Source: Amycolatopsis suaedae (GTDB lineage Bacteria; Actinomycetota; Actinomycetes; Mycobacteriales; Pseudonocardiaceae). From it: a stretch of DNA of 64,000 nucleotides. Made by a program: the position numbers and the translations under genes. The first letter of the stretch is position 1, and every line of letters begins with the position of its first letter. Under the pieces are notes generated by a model. The model saw only the letters and a program-made list of their open reading frames with translations. It was not told the DNA's origin and did not search any database. Positions 7,799 through 16,143 of the stretch are shown one piece after another. The DNA lies in assembly GCF_004214935.1 (NCBI RefSeq), contig NZ_SFCC01000022.1:1-64000 (forward strand). Reading direction: 5' to 3'.

Positions 7799-10366
7799 GT
7801 GGCCGCCCCCAACCTGACCCGCGACGAAGCCAAGCAGCGTGCCGACCTGCTCGAGGTCGAGTCCTACGACATCGAGCTCGACCTGACCGACGGAGCGGGT
7901 GGCCCGGGTGAGAAGACCTTCGCCTCGACCACCACCGCGCGGTTCCGGGCGCTGACACCGGGCACCGACTCGTGGATCGACCTGGTGGCCGAGCAGGTCA
8001 CCGCCGCCACGCTGAACGGCACCGCGCTGGACGTCACCGGCTACGCCGAGGAGAAGGGCATCGCCCTGCCCGCCCTGGCCGAGTCGAACGAGCTGCGGGT
8101 CGAGGCCGTCTGCCGGTACATGAACACCGGCGAGGGCCTGCACCGGTTCGTCGACCCGGTCGACGACGGCGTGTACCTGTACACCCAGTTCGAGACGGCC
8201 GACGCCAAGCGCATGTTCGCCTGCTTCGACCAGCCCGACCTCAAGGCGGTCTACCGGCTGACCGTGGTGGCGCCGAAGGACTGGAAGGTCATCTCGAACG
8301 CGCTCGTCGAGTCGGCCGAGGAGACGCCGGAGGGCGCGGTGCGGACGGTGTTCGCCACCTCCGAGCGCATGTCGACCTACCTGGTGGCGCTGATCGCCGG
8401 GCCGTACGCGGAGTGGCGCGACGAGTACTCCGACAGCCACCGCACGATCCCGCTGGGCATCTACTGCCGTGCCTCGCTGGCCGAGCACATGGACGCCGAC
8501 CGGCTGTTCACCGAGACCAAGCAGGGTTTCGGCTTCTACCACGAGAAGTTCGCCACGCCGTACCCGTTCAGCAAGTACGACCAGCTGTTCGTGCCGGAGT
8601 TCAACGCGGGCGCGATGGAGAACGCCGGCGCGGTCACCTTCCTCGAGGACTACGTGTTCCGCAGCAGGGTGACCCGCTACGCCTACGAGCGCCGCGCCGA
8701 GACGCTGCTGCACGAGATGGCGCACATGTGGTTCGGCGATCTGGTGACCATGCGGTGGTGGGACGACCTGTGGCTGAACGAGTCGTTCGCCACCTTCGCC
8801 AGCGTGCTGGCCCAGGCCGAGGCCACCGAGTACACCGGCGCGTGGACCAGCTTCGCCAACATCGAGAAGTCCTGGGCCTACCGGCAGGACCAGCTCCCGT
8901 CGACGCACCCGATCGCGGCCGACATCGTCGACCTGCACGCGGTCGAGGTGAACTTCGACGGCATCACCTATGCCAAGGGCGCCAGCGTGCTCAAGCAGCT
9001 GGTGGCCTACGTGGGACTGGACAACTTCCTCGCCGGGCTGCGGGTGTACTTCGGCAAGCACGCCTGGGGCAACGCGACGCTGGCCGACCTGCTGGCCGCG
9101 CTGGAGGAGGCGTCCGGCCGCGACCTGTCCTGGTGGAGCGCGCAGTGGCTGGAGACCACCGGGCTGAACTCGCTGAGCCCGCGGTTCGAGGTGGGCGCCG
9201 ACGGCCGGTTCACCTCGTTCGCCGTGGTGCAGGGCGGCGCCAAGCCGGGTGCCGGTGAGCTGCGCACGCACCGGACGGCGATCGGCGTCTACGACGAGGA
9301 CGCGAACGGCAAGCTCGTGCGCACCCACCGGGTCGAGCTGGACGTCACCGGCGAGCGCACCGAGGTCCCGGACCTGGTCGGGGTGGCGGCGGGCAAGCTG
9401 GTGCTGGTCAACGACGACGACCTGACCTACTGCACGATGCGGCTGGACAGCGGGTCACTGGTGACGCTGATCGACCGGATCGCCGACATCGTCGAGCCGC
9501 TGCCGCGGACGCTGTGCTGGTCGGCCGCCTGGGAGATGACCCGTGAGGCCGAGCTGAAGGCCCGCGACTTCGTCACCCTGATCAGCCGCGGCATCCACGC
9601 CGAGAGCGAGGTGGGGGTCGTGCAGCGGCTGCTGCTGCAGGCGCAGACCGCGCTCAACTCCTACGCCGACCCGGAGTGGGCGGCGGAGAAGGGCTGGCCG
9701 GACTTCAGCGCCCGGCTGCTGGAGCTGGCGCGGGGCGCGGAGGCCGGCTCGGATCACCAGCTGGCGTTCGTCAACGCGCTGGCCGGCTCGGTGCTGGACG
9801 AGGAGGCGCTGACCGTGCTGGCCGGCTGGCTGGACGGTTCGGCGCCGCTGCCGGGCCTGACCGTCGACACGGACCTGCGCTGGCGGCTGCTGCAGGCGCT
9901 GGTGGCACACGGCCGGTTCGGTGACGCGGAGATCGACGCCGAGGTGGCCCGCGACGACACGGCGGCGGGCAGGCGGCACGCCGAGCGGGCGCGGGCGCTG
10001 CGGCCGACCGAGGAAGCCAAGGCGCAGGCCTGGCAGCGGGCGGTGTTCGACGACGAGCTGCCCAACGCCGTCGGCGACGCGATCATCGCCGGCTTCTCCC
10101 ACCCCGGCCAGAAGGCGCTGCTCGGCGGGTACGTGTCGACCTACTTCGAGCAGATCGCCGACGCGTGGCAGCGGCGGTCCATCGAGCGTGCCCAGCCGAT
10201 CGCGGTGGGCCTGTTCCCGTCGTGGGCGGTCGAGGCCGCCACCGTCGAGGCGGCCGACGCCTGGCTGGCGCAGGAGCACCCGGCGGCGCTGCGGCGCATG
10301 GTCTCCGAGGGCCGCGCCGGGATCGTCCGCGCGCTGGCGGCCCGGGAGTTCGACCAGCAGGCCTGA
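7799..10366 (+). CDS. pepN: Aminopeptidase N (M1 metallopeptidase)
   Basis: 855 residues, full length for actinobacterial PepN. A zinc enzyme of the cytoplasm that removes N-terminal residues from peptides. Exopeptidase motif GAMEN at 271-275; zinc site HEMAH at 305-309 with Glu328 in WLNESFA. A long alpha-helical C-terminal domain (ERAP1_C-like) covers about 520-840. I chose the GTG at 7799 ([15 protein letters not shown]), which has AGAGG 5 nt before it, over the GTG at 7793. Divergent from the nitroreductase gene. It is followed by a cluster of hairpins that probably ends the transcript. Confidence 0.96.
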   Translation: MAAPNLTRDEAKQRADLLEVESYDIELDLTDGAGGPGEKTFASTTTARFRALTPGTDSWIDLVAEQVTAATLNGTALDVTGYAEEKGIALPALAESNELRVEAVCRYMNTGEGLHRFVDPVDDGVYLYTQFETADAKRMFACFDQPDLKAVYRLTVVAPKDWKVISNALVESAEETPEGAVRTVFATSERMSTYLVALIAGPYAEWRDEYSDSHRTIPLGIYCRASLAEHMDADRLFTETKQGFGFYHEKFATPYPFSKYDQLFVPEFNAGAMENAGAVTFLEDYVFRSRVTRYAYERRAETLLHEMAHMWFGDLVTMRWWDDLWLNESFATFASVLAQAEATEYTGAWTSFANIEKSWAYRQDQLPSTHPIAADIVDLHAVEVNFDGITYAKGASVLKQLVAYVGLDNFLAGLRVYFGKHAWGNATLADLLAALEEASGRDLSWWSAQWLETTGLNSLSPRFEVGADGRFTSFAVVQGGAKPGAGELRTHRTAIGVYDEDANGKLVRTHRVELDVTGERTEVPDLVGVAAGKLVLVNDDDLTYCTMRLDSGSLVTLIDRIADIVEPLPRTLCWSAAWEMTREAELKARDFVTLISRGIHAESEVGVVQRLLLQAQTALNSYADPEWAAEKGWPDFSARLLELARGAEAGSDHQLAFVNALAGSVLDEEALTVLAGWLDGSAPLPGLTVDTDLRWRLLQALVAHGRFGDAEIDAEVARDDTAAGRRHAERARALRPTEEAKAQAWQRAVFDDELPNAVGDAIIAGFSHPGQKALLGGYVSTYFEQIADAWQRRSIERAQPIAVGLFPSWAVEAATVEAADAWLAQEHPAALRRMVSEGRAGIVRALAAREFDQQA

Positions 10367-10370
10367 CAGC

Positions 10371-10390
10371 ACGTGAAGGGGGCCCTCACG
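10371..10390. repeat. Palindromic repeat copy, variant core
   Basis: The core GTGAAGGGGGCCCTCAC, behind a CACGTG, lies 5 bp past the pepN stop. It is a divergent member of the family found at 83-106. Its position suggests a role in ending or protecting the pepN transcript. Confidence 0.6.
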
Positions 10391-10412
10391 GCAACATCGG
10401 AGCCAGGCGTGA

Positions 10413-10457
10413 GCAAGGGAGCTTTACTAGCGAAGAAGGGTAGTAAAGCTCCCTTGC
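10413..10457. terminator. 17-bp perfect hairpin, candidate terminator
   Basis: The arm GCAAGGGAGCTTTACTA (10413-10429) is exactly complementary to 10441-10457, with an 11-nt purine-rich loop. It lies about 45 bp past the pepN stop. Its core GGGAGCTTTACT is less GC-rich than its surroundings. It may be a bidirectional terminator or a dispersed repeat element. Confidence 0.65.
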
Positions 10458-10510
10458 TGCCTTACGGGTGTGGCCGGTGGGGCTGGTGAGGCCGTGATGT
10501 CCGGCGGAAG

Positions 10511-10536
10511 CACGTGAACGCCACCTTCACCACGTG
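10511..10536. repeat. Palindromic repeat copy
   Basis: CACGTG at both ends enclose the reverse-orientation core GTGAACGCCACCTTCAC, with one stem substitution relative to the copies at 83-106 and 10869-10892. It lies in the middle of the pepN to DUF5130 interval. Confidence 0.65.
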
Positions 10537-10675
10537 AGGCGTCGGGCCCCGGCAAAGTCGGCGCTGGCGGCCCGGCGGCGTGAGGTGACGGGTGGCTGGT
10601 GATGCGGTTGTGACACCTGGTGCGGCTGGGACATACGGGTTCGGGTGAAGGCCGAGTTCCTGTCGTCTCCTGTGA

Positions 10676-10694
10676 TGAAGGTGGCCTTCACGTG
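10676..10694. repeat. Palindromic repeat copy, truncated on one side
   Basis: TGAAGGTGGCCTTCACGTG is identical to the right part of the 83-106 copy. The left CGTGG flank is replaced by unrelated sequence. Confidence 0.6.
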
Positions 10695-10797
10695 CTTTCG
10701 TGACCCGGTGTCGCGGCCTCGGTGACCTCAGTGGTCACAGCAGGCTCAGCAGCTCCACCGGTCACCACGAACGAGACCACCCCGGCCACCGGCGAAC

Positions 10798-10820
10798 TCC
10801 CCCAATGCCACATTGGGGGA
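10798..10820. terminator. 10-bp perfect hairpin
   Basis: TCCCCCAATG and CATTGGGGGA flank a CCA loop. It lies 84 bp past the stop of the minus-strand DUF5130 gene and is a plausible terminator for the ctaJ-DUF5130 transcript. It could instead be a dispersed repeat. Confidence 0.5.
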
Positions 10821-10868
10821 CACGCGACAAAGCCACCCACACCCGACTTCGCCGGGGCCCTGACGCCT

Positions 10869-10892
10869 CACGTGGTGAAGGTGGCCTTCACG
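10869..10892. repeat. Palindromic repeat copy next to the DUF5130 stop
   Basis: It has the same core GTGAAGGTGGCCTTCAC and CACGTG left flank as the copy at 83-106. It ends 12 bp from the DUF5130 stop codon. Like the copy at the glycosylase stop, it sits at the 3' end of a minus-strand gene. Confidence 0.65.
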
Positions 10893-10903
10893 AACGTCGT
10901 GGC

Positions 10904-11389
10904 CTACTTGGGCGGCTGGCCTGCCTGGTCGGTCAGCATGCGCAGGCCGCTGACCAGGCCGCCGACGAGGTCGCCCTCCTTGAAGGACGCGACCATGCTC
11001 ATCACCGCGAGCTTCGCGCCGCGGTCGGACAGCCGCAGGCGGGCCTCGTCGCCGGTGACGACCTCGATGATCCGCTGCCCGGGCGACACGGCGATCAGCA
11101 CCGCGTCCGCGGCCCGCTCGCCCAGCGAGTCGTGCATGGCCTCGGCGACCGCGCGGGTGTCGTCACCAGCGAGCTCACCGAGGTAGATGCTGAAGTCCAG
11201 CCCGGTCTCCCGGCTGGCCAGCGTCAGCGCCTCGTCGAGCCGGGCGAGCTGCTTGGTCGTGAACGGGACGTCCGGGGCGGCGGGCTCGTACATCCTCGCC
11301 GCCGAGATCCGGCCGCTGTTGGTGCGCGCGGAGCCGTACTCGAGTTCGGCGTCGTCCGCCTCGGGGCGGATCAGCTCACCAGTTGCCAC
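10904..11389 (-). CDS. DUF5130 family protein (Rv2468c-like)
   Basis: 161 residues, no signal peptide or clear membrane helix. The body (LDEALTLASRETGLDFSIYL, then AVLIAVSPGQRIIEVVTG) has the look of a TPM-like fold. It is the conserved neighbour of pepN in mycobacteria (Rv2468c). Function unknown. I prefer the GTG at 11389 because GGGAGG lies 5 nt before it; a GTG at 11395 would run into that ribosome site. It overlaps the 3' end of ctaJ, so the two are probably co-translated. Confidence 0.85.
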   Translation of the reverse strand: MATGELIRPEADDAELEYGSARTNSGRISAARMYEPAAPDVPFTTKQLARLDEALTLASRETGLDFSIYLGELAGDDTRAVAEAMHDSLGERAADAVLIAVSPGQRIIEVVTGDEARLRLSDRGAKLAVMSMVASFKEGDLVGGLVSGLRMLTDQAGQPPK

Positions 11390-11618
11390 GGGCACCTCCC
11401 TTGACCGACCCGGTCACGGCGCTCGCACCGGCGGACTGCCGCTGCTCGCCCACGCCTGCCGGGTTCGCGGTCCACCACAGCGGTGCGTGCTCCCACGGCT
11501 GGCCGGGGCGGTACCGCGTGACACCGCCGTTCCTCGACCGCAGGGTGACCACACTGACCAGGCCGTAGATGGCCAGCGGGATACCCGCGAAGACCACGAT
11601 CGTCTCGAGCATGTTCAC
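11376..11618 (-). CDS. ctaJ: Cytochrome aa3 oxidase accessory subunit CtaJ
   Basis: 80 residues. In mycobacteria CtaJ is a small membrane subunit of the bcc-aa3 respiratory supercomplex. One membrane helix covers about residues 5-24 (VVFAGIPLAIYGLVSVV). It is followed by a YRPGQPWEHAPLWW segment, like the mycobacterial WTHAPILW region, and ends in GGARGNW, close to the conserved GGxxGKW-type C-terminus. The GTG start lies 6 nt after TAGGCT, suggesting a leaderless transcript. First gene of the ctaJ-DUF5130 pair. Assignment rests on the terminal motif and synteny. Confidence 0.82.
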   Translation of the reverse strand: MNMLETIVVFAGIPLAIYGLVSVVTLRSRNGGVTRYRPGQPWEHAPLWWTANPAGVGEQRQSAGASAVTGSVKGGARGNW

Positions 11619-11624
11619 GCGCGC

Positions 11625-11630
11625 AGCCTA
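11625..11630 (-). promoter_or_regulatory. Candidate -10 box for leaderless ctaJ
   Basis: TAGGCT (minus strand) ends 6 nt before the ctaJ GTG, and no ribosome site precedes that start. TAnnnT at this distance is the usual sign of a leaderless actinobacterial message. Confidence 0.5.
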
Positions 11631-11893
11631 GCGGACGGCACGGGTGACGCCGTGAGGCGGCAGGCGCGCTGGGCAACCGATTACCCGGGGTCCCCCGCTT
11701 GGCTCCGCGACGACTGGCACGAATGGTCCGACGGCATGCGCGCGAAAGGTCGCAACGCAGGGTACGTGCGGCGGCACCGCACGCTGCCGTCTTGTCCGAT
11801 GACTGAAATGCTCGTAGGTTTTTCACCTGTACGGGCCTTGCGCCTCGCTCCCCCACCCGAGTCCGTCACGTACCGGTCCCAGGAGGACGTCCC

Positions 11894-12214
11894 ATGCTCA
11901 GCCTCACCCCACCCAGCCAGGCGACCTTCGACTTCACTTCGTCACCGACCGCACTCCTTGAGATGACGTCCGAGCGCGGCACCCGGGTGACCCGCGGTAC
12001 TCGTGTCACCGCGGGTACACGAGTCACCGCCGGAACCCGCGTCACCCGTGGCACCCGGGTGACCCGCGGTACCCGGGTGACCGCCGGAACCCGCGTGACC
12101 CGCGGCACCAGGGTCACCCGTGGCACTCGCGTCACGGCAGGCACCCGCGTCACCCGTGGCACTCGCGTCACGCGCGGCACTCGGGTCACCTGCGGCACCC
12201 GCGTCACCGGCTGA
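11894..12214 (+). CDS. Hexapeptide-repeat protein (13 x GTRVTx), unknown
   Basis: 106 residues. A 28-residue non-repetitive start (MLSLTPPSQATFDF..LEMTSER) runs into 13 perfect tandem GTRVTx units up to the stop. The sixth residue reads R,A,A,R,R,A,R,R,A,R,R,C,G. The gene has AGGAGG 7 nt before its ATG, one of the best ribosome sites in the window. Codons vary freely (Arg as CGG, CGT, CGA, CGC and AGG) while residues do not, which suggests selection on the protein. Extremely basic (one to two Arg per unit), with beta-prone TRVT; the single Cys is in unit 12. No signal peptide or membrane span. No known family recognised. Convergent with the HNH gene across a shared hairpin. Confidence 0.75.
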   Translation: MLSLTPPSQATFDFTSSPTALLEMTSERGTRVTRGTRVTAGTRVTAGTRVTRGTRVTRGTRVTAGTRVTRGTRVTRGTRVTAGTRVTRGTRVTRGTRVTCGTRVTG

Positions 12215-12240
12215 CGACAACCGAAGAGCAGTCCTCCGGC

Positions 12241-12269
12241 CGCCCCAGCCGCGTCACGCGGCTGGGGCG
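12241..12269. terminator. Bidirectional 13-bp hairpin with the HNH stop codon as its loop
   Basis: CGCCCCAGCCGCG (12241-12253) is exactly complementary to 12257-12269. The 3-nt loop TCA is the HNH gene's stop codon on the other strand. It lies 26 bp past the stop of the repeat gene, so it can end transcripts from both directions. Confidence 0.7.
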
Positions 12270-12907
12270 CCGAGGTATTGGTGCCAGAGCGGGTCGGCGT
12301 CGGTCGAGTGCGCCAGCAACCGCCAGTGCGGGCCGTGCGGGGCCCTCGGCACCGTCGGCAGCCGCCAGCCCAGCTCGGACAGCAGCGAGTCCGCCTTGCG
12401 GTGGTTGCAGCGGGCACAGCACGCCACGCAGTTCTGCCAGCTGTGCTCGCCGCCGCGGCTGCGCGGGATCACGTGGTCGATCGTCTCGGCCCGCGCCCCG
12501 CAGTAGACGCAGCGGTAGCGGTCGCGGTGCATGAGACCGGCCCGCGTCAGCGGAACCTGCGCCCGGTACGGGACGCGCACGTACGTGCTCAGCCGGATCA
12601 CCGACGGTACCGGCACGCTGACCGTGGCCGCGTGCAGCGCCAGCCCGGCGGGGTCGCCGTGGACGACCTCCGCCTTGCCGCAGACGACCAGCACCACGGC
12701 GCGCCGCAGCGGCAGCGCGGTGAGCGGTTCGAACGTGGCGTTGAGCAGCAGCACGCGACGCCGGCCAGCCGTCGCCGGATCCCGGCCCCGCCGGTGTGCG
12801 TGGGACCGGCTGACCCGGCCACTCGCAGACGACGCGTGCAGGGCCTTCTCCGGCGCCTGGCCGTCACGGCCGGGGGCGCCGAAGAGGATCGGTTGTCGGT
12901 CTGGCAC
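12254..12907 (-). CDS. HNH endonuclease-domain protein (Rv2469c-like)
   Basis: 217 residues. The HNH region spans about 125-170: CVYCGARAETIDHVIPRSRGG, followed by CVACCARCNHRKAD. It keeps the zinc-binding CxxC pairs, the catalytic His of IDHVIPRS and the Asn-His of RCNHRKA. This family sits between pepN/ctaJ and the globin in mycobacteria; its cellular role is unknown. I chose the GTG at 12907 because GGAGG lies 7 nt before it. An in-frame GTG at 12943 adds 12 Gly-rich residues but has no ribosome site. Confidence 0.9.
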   Translation of the reverse strand: MPDRQPILFGAPGRDGQAPEKALHASSASGRVSRSHAHRRGRDPATAGRRRVLLLNATFEPLTALPLRRAVVLVVCGKAEVVHGDPAGLALHAATVSVPVPSVIRLSTYVRVPYRAQVPLTRAGLMHRDRYRCVYCGARAETIDHVIPRSRGGEHSWQNCVACCARCNHRKADSLLSELGWRLPTVPRAPHGPHWRLLAHSTDADPLWHQYLGAPAA

Positions 12908-13107
12908 TCGACCACCTCCACCGGTGCTGCCATAGTCGACCACAGATCACACCCCGAGCGCACGTGTGTTAGTGCACGTGTCACAGACCCGTACCCCGCG
13001 TGCCGGTACGGTGGCGCCCGCAACCGAAACAGTCGTCGTCGCGGCTGAATGCCGGACGACCGTGGCATGAACCCAGGGAAAACGCCGAAAAGGAGTGCTA
13101 CGCAGCC

Positions 13108-14100
13108 GTGTTGCAACAGCAACCCAGCCCACCGGCACAGCCGACCCCGTGCATCCACGACGCCGACACCTGGTGCTCGTCGATCTACCGGCTGACCGGC
13201 AACGAGTGGCTGGCCGAGTCGGCGAGCTGGCTGATCGAGAAACCGGCGAAGATCCTGCTGATCGTCGTCATCGCGGTCGTGGTGCGGCTGCTGGTCCGCA
13301 AGCTGATCGACCGGCTCACCCGCCTGCCCGGCGACAGCGCCAAGCTCCCCGCCCTGCTCGGCCCGCTGCGGGAACGCGCGCCGGAGATCCTCGGACCGCT
13401 GGTGATGGAGCGGCGCAGGCAGCGGGCGAAGACGATCGGCTCGGTGCTGAAGTCGGTGACCACGCTGGTCGTCTACGGGCTGGCGTTCGCCCTCGTGCTC
13501 GACCAGCTCGGCGTCAACCTGACCCCGATCATCGCGTCGGCGGGCATCGTCGGTGTGGCACTCGGTTTCGGTGCGCAGAACCTGGTGCGGGACTTCCTGT
13601 CCGGCATGTTCATGATGCTGGAGGACCAGTACGGCGTCGGTGACGTCGTCGACGTGGGCGAGGCCGTCGGCACGGTCGAGGCCGTCGGGCTGCGCATCAC
13701 GACCCTGCGTGACATCAACGGCACCGTCTGGTACGTCCGCAACGGCGAGGTGCTGCGCGTCGGGAACTCCAGCCAGGGCTACGCCGTCGCGGTCGTCGAC
13801 GTCCCGCTGAGCTACAACAGCGACGTCGACCGGGCCACGACGCTGCTGTCCGAGGTGGCCACCGAGGCGATGGGCGTCGACTCGATCGCCGCCGACGTCC
13901 TGGAGGACCCGGAGGTGCTCGGCGTCGAGGCCGTCACCCCGGAAGGCATCCAGCTGCGGCTGACGATCAAGGTCCGGCCCGGCAGGCAGTGGGCGGTCCA
14001 GCGGGCACTGCGGGCCCGGATCATGAGCGCGCTCGAGGATGCGGGCTTCGAGCCGCCGCTGGGGCGGTTCTTCAACAACACCCCGCCGTCTTCGGCATGA
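13108..14100 (+). CDS. MscS-family mechanosensitive channel
   Basis: 330 residues. A hydrophobic helix lies near residues 40-60 ([15 protein letters not shown]) and further helices near 110-160. The pore-lining region carries the MscS-like [23 protein letters not shown] pattern at about 145-170. The cytoplasmic beta domain ([23 protein letters not shown]) follows. Releases solutes from the inner membrane under osmotic downshock. The GTG at 13108 follows AAGGAG with a rather long 12-nt spacing. Only 10 bp separates it from glbO, so they probably share a transcript. Confidence 0.9.
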   Translation: MLQQQPSPPAQPTPCIHDADTWCSSIYRLTGNEWLAESASWLIEKPAKILLIVVIAVVVRLLVRKLIDRLTRLPGDSAKLPALLGPLRERAPEILGPLVMERRRQRAKTIGSVLKSVTTLVVYGLAFALVLDQLGVNLTPIIASAGIVGVALGFGAQNLVRDFLSGMFMMLEDQYGVGDVVDVGEAVGTVEAVGLRITTLRDINGTVWYVRNGEVLRVGNSSQGYAVAVVDVPLSYNSDVDRATTLLSEVATEAMGVDSIAADVLEDPEVLGVEAVTPEGIQLRLTIKVRPGRQWAVQRALRARIMSALEDAGFEPPLGRFFNNTPPSSA

Positions 14101-14110
14101 TGGAGTCGTG

Positions 14111-14503
14111 GTGAGCAGCGAGACCGAGGCGCAGAACTTCTTCGAGGCCGTCGGCGGTGAGCCGACGTTCCGCGCCATCGTGGCCAGGTTCTACCAGGAG
14201 GTGGCCACCGACGAGGTGCTGCGGCCGCTGTACCCGGAGGACGACCTGGGCCCGGCCGAGGAGCGGCTGCGGCTGTTCCTCATGCAGTACTGGGGCGGCC
14301 CGCACACCTACTCCGAACAGCGCGGGCATCCGCGGCTGCGGATGCGGCACGCGCCGTTCTCGATCGGCCCGATCGAACGGGACGCCTGGCTGCGTGCCAT
14401 GCGGGTGGCCGTCGACGAGGCCGGCCTGCCCGAGCCGCTGCGCCAGCAGCTGTGGAACTACCTGGAGATGGCAGCGCACAGCCTGATGAACAGCTGGGCG
14501 TGA
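14111..14503 (+). CDS. glbO: Group II truncated hemoglobin
   Basis: 130 residues, a 2-on-2 globin of the GlbO type that binds O2 and may aid respiration or peroxide and NO chemistry at the membrane. Diagnostic residues are [20 protein letters not shown], then [24 protein letters not shown], which contains the proximal-His region and the group-II Trp environment. The GTG at 14111 has GGAG 5 nt before it. It lies between the channel and the alpha-glucosidase; the globin/glucosidase order matches Rv2470-Rv2471. Confidence 0.95.
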   Translation: MSSETEAQNFFEAVGGEPTFRAIVARFYQEVATDEVLRPLYPEDDLGPAEERLRLFLMQYWGGPHTYSEQRGHPRLRMRHAPFSIGPIERDAWLRAMRVAVDEAGLPEPLRQQLWNYLEMAAHSLMNSWA

Positions 14504-14507
14504 CACG

Positions 14508-16085
14508 GTGAGCACAGCCAGCCCGTGGTGGCACGACGCCGTCTTCTACCAGGTCTACGTCCGCTCGTTCGCCGACTCCGACGGTGACGGCGTCGGCGAC
14601 CTGGAGGGCATCCGCAGCAGGCTCGGCTACCTCGAACTGCTCGGGGTGGACGCGCTGTGGCTGACGCCGTTCTACCGCTCCCCCATGGCCGACCACGGCT
14701 ACGACATCGCCGACGCGCGGGACGTCGACCCGCTGTTCGGCGACCTCGCCGCGTTCGACGCGCTGGTCGCCGAGGCCCACGAGCGCGGCATCAAGGTGAC
14801 CATCGACCTGGTGCCCAACCACACCAGCGTGCGGCACGAGTGGTTCACCGCGGCACTGACCGCGTTGCCGGGCAGCCCGGAGCGGGAGCGCTACATCTTC
14901 CGCGAGGGCCTCGGGCTGGCCGGTGAGATCCCGCCGAACAACTGGGTCAGCGCGTTCGGCGGTCCGGCCTGGACCCGGGTGCCGGACGGCCAGTGGTACC
15001 TGCACCTGTTCGCGCCCGAGCAGCCGGACCTGAACTGGACCAACCCCGAGGTGCACGCCGACCTGGAGCGCACCATGCGGTTCTGGCTGGACCGCGGCGT
15101 CGACGGGTTCCGCATCGACGTCGCCCACGGGATGGCCAAGCCGCCCGGACTGCCCGACATGGACCTGCGGGCCGCCGAAGCCGGGTCGCTGATCAGCGGC
15201 GAGCAGATCCCGGACCCGCGTTTCGACAACGACGGCGTCCACGACATCCACCAGATGATCCGCAAGGTCCTCGACGACTACCCGGACACCATGGCGGTCG
15301 GCGAGATCTGGGTGACCGACGAGCAGCGGCTGGCCCGCTACCTGCGGCCGGACGAGCTGCACCTGGCGTTCAACTTCCGCCTCGTGCTGACCCATTTCGA
15401 CGCCGACGCGATGCGCACGGCCATCGAGCGGTCGCTGGCCGTCGCGCAGGCCGCCGGGGTGCCCGCCACCTGGACGCTGGGCAACCACGACGTGTGGCGG
15501 CAGGTCAGCCGCTACGGCGGCGGCGAGCAGGGCGTGCGCAGGGCGCGGGCGATGGCGCTGGTGGAGCTGGCGCTGCCCGGCGTGGTCTACCTGTACAACG
15601 GCGAGGAACTGGGCCTGGACAACGTCGAGCTGCCCGAGGAGGCGCTGACCGACCCCCGGGCCCGCACCGCCGGGGCACACAGCGGCCGCGACGGCTGCCG
15701 GGTGCCGCTGCCGTGGGAGGGCCAGGAACCACCGTTCGGCTTCACCGAGGGCGAGCGGACCTGGCTGCCGATGCCGCCGGAGTGGGCGGAGCTGACCGTC
15801 GAGGCCCAGCTGGAGGACACCGATTCGACGCTGTCGCTGTACCGGCGCGCCCTGGAACTGCGGGCGAAGCATCCGGCGTTCGCCGGGGACGAGGTCGAGT
15901 GGTACGGCGCGCCAGCGGGCTGTTTCGCGCTGCGGCGGCACGCCGGCGGGCTGATCTGCGCGCTGAACACGTCGGCCGCGCCGGTGGACCTGCCGCCCGG
16001 TGAGGTGCTGCTGTCCAGCGTGCCGCTGCTGGAGGGCCGCCTGCTGCCGCCGGACTCCGCGGCCTGGCTGGTCCGTCCCTCCTGA
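14508..16085 (+). CDS. GH13 alpha-glucosidase/alpha-amylase family enzyme
   Basis: 525 residues, cytoplasmic, no signal peptide. All four GH13 regions are present: DLVPNHT at 100-106, GFRIDVAH with nucleophile Asp204, GEIW with acid/base Glu266, and NHD with Asp328. The N-terminus (WWHDAVFYQVYVRSFADSDGDGVGDLEGI) is typical of oligo-alpha-glucosidases. Orthologue by position of M. tuberculosis aglA (Rv2471). Likely acts on intracellular maltodextrins or sucrose/trehalose-like disaccharides; specificity is not readable. GTG start 4 bp after the glbO stop. Confidence 0.93.
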   Translation: MSTASPWWHDAVFYQVYVRSFADSDGDGVGDLEGIRSRLGYLELLGVDALWLTPFYRSPMADHGYDIADARDVDPLFGDLAAFDALVAEAHERGIKVTIDLVPNHTSVRHEWFTAALTALPGSPERERYIFREGLGLAGEIPPNNWVSAFGGPAWTRVPDGQWYLHLFAPEQPDLNWTNPEVHADLERTMRFWLDRGVDGFRIDVAHGMAKPPGLPDMDLRAAEAGSLISGEQIPDPRFDNDGVHDIHQMIRKVLDDYPDTMAVGEIWVTDEQRLARYLRPDELHLAFNFRLVLTHFDADAMRTAIERSLAVAQAAGVPATWTLGNHDVWRQVSRYGGGEQGVRRARAMALVELALPGVVYLYNGEELGLDNVELPEEALTDPRARTAGAHSGRDGCRVPLPWEGQEPPFGFTEGERTWLPMPPEWAELTVEAQLEDTDSTLSLYRRALELRAKHPAFAGDEVEWYGAPAGCFALRRHAGGLICALNTSAAPVDLPPGEVLLSSVPLLEGRLLPPDSAAWLVRPS

Positions 16086-16090
16086 CACAG

Positions 16091-16137
16091 CTGAAGGCCC
16101 CTTTCACCACGTGCGACGTGGCGAAAGGGGCCTTCAG
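16091..16137. terminator. 22-bp hairpin between convergent genes
   Basis: The arms 16091-16112 and 16116-16137 pair over 22 bp with one mismatch around a GCG loop. The GTGG-flanked GAAAGGGGCCTTCAG arm is related to the shorter palindrome family at 83-106 and 10.4-10.9 kb. It sits between the convergent GH13 and LVIVD genes and probably terminates both. Confidence 0.75.
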
Positions 16138-16143
16138 GTGCGC

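Larger units (their letters stand above)
10367..10903. other. Gene-free convergent intergenic region rich in palindromes
   Basis: These 537 bp separate the convergent pepN and DUF5130 genes. No open frame here has a ribosome site or coherent protein features. It holds four members of the GTGAAGGTGGCCTTCAC family (10371-10390, 10511-10536, 10676-10694, 10869-10892), a 17-bp perfect hairpin (10413-10457) and a 10-bp perfect hairpin (10798-10820). Transcripts from both sides would fold strongly here. Confidence 0.8.

Noticed and set aside
11978-12211. The 18-bp tandem repeats as a CRISPR array or intergenic satellite
   Set aside because: Units are contiguous without spacers, keep an open frame with start and ribosome site, and vary mainly at third codon positions.
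11866-12417. Minus-strand frame with VTRVPR/VTRVPA repeats opposite the GTRVTx gene
   Set aside because: It overlaps the HNH gene in another frame on the same strand, lacks a ribosome site, and shows one Arg to Leu change where the plus-strand frame is silent.
11376-12907. A RiPP biosynthetic cluster around the repeat gene
   Set aside because: The neighbours are ctaJ, DUF5130 and an HNH protein, all conserved housekeeping synteny. No maturation enzyme, protease or dedicated transporter is adjacent. The precursor idea remains only as one option in the finding.
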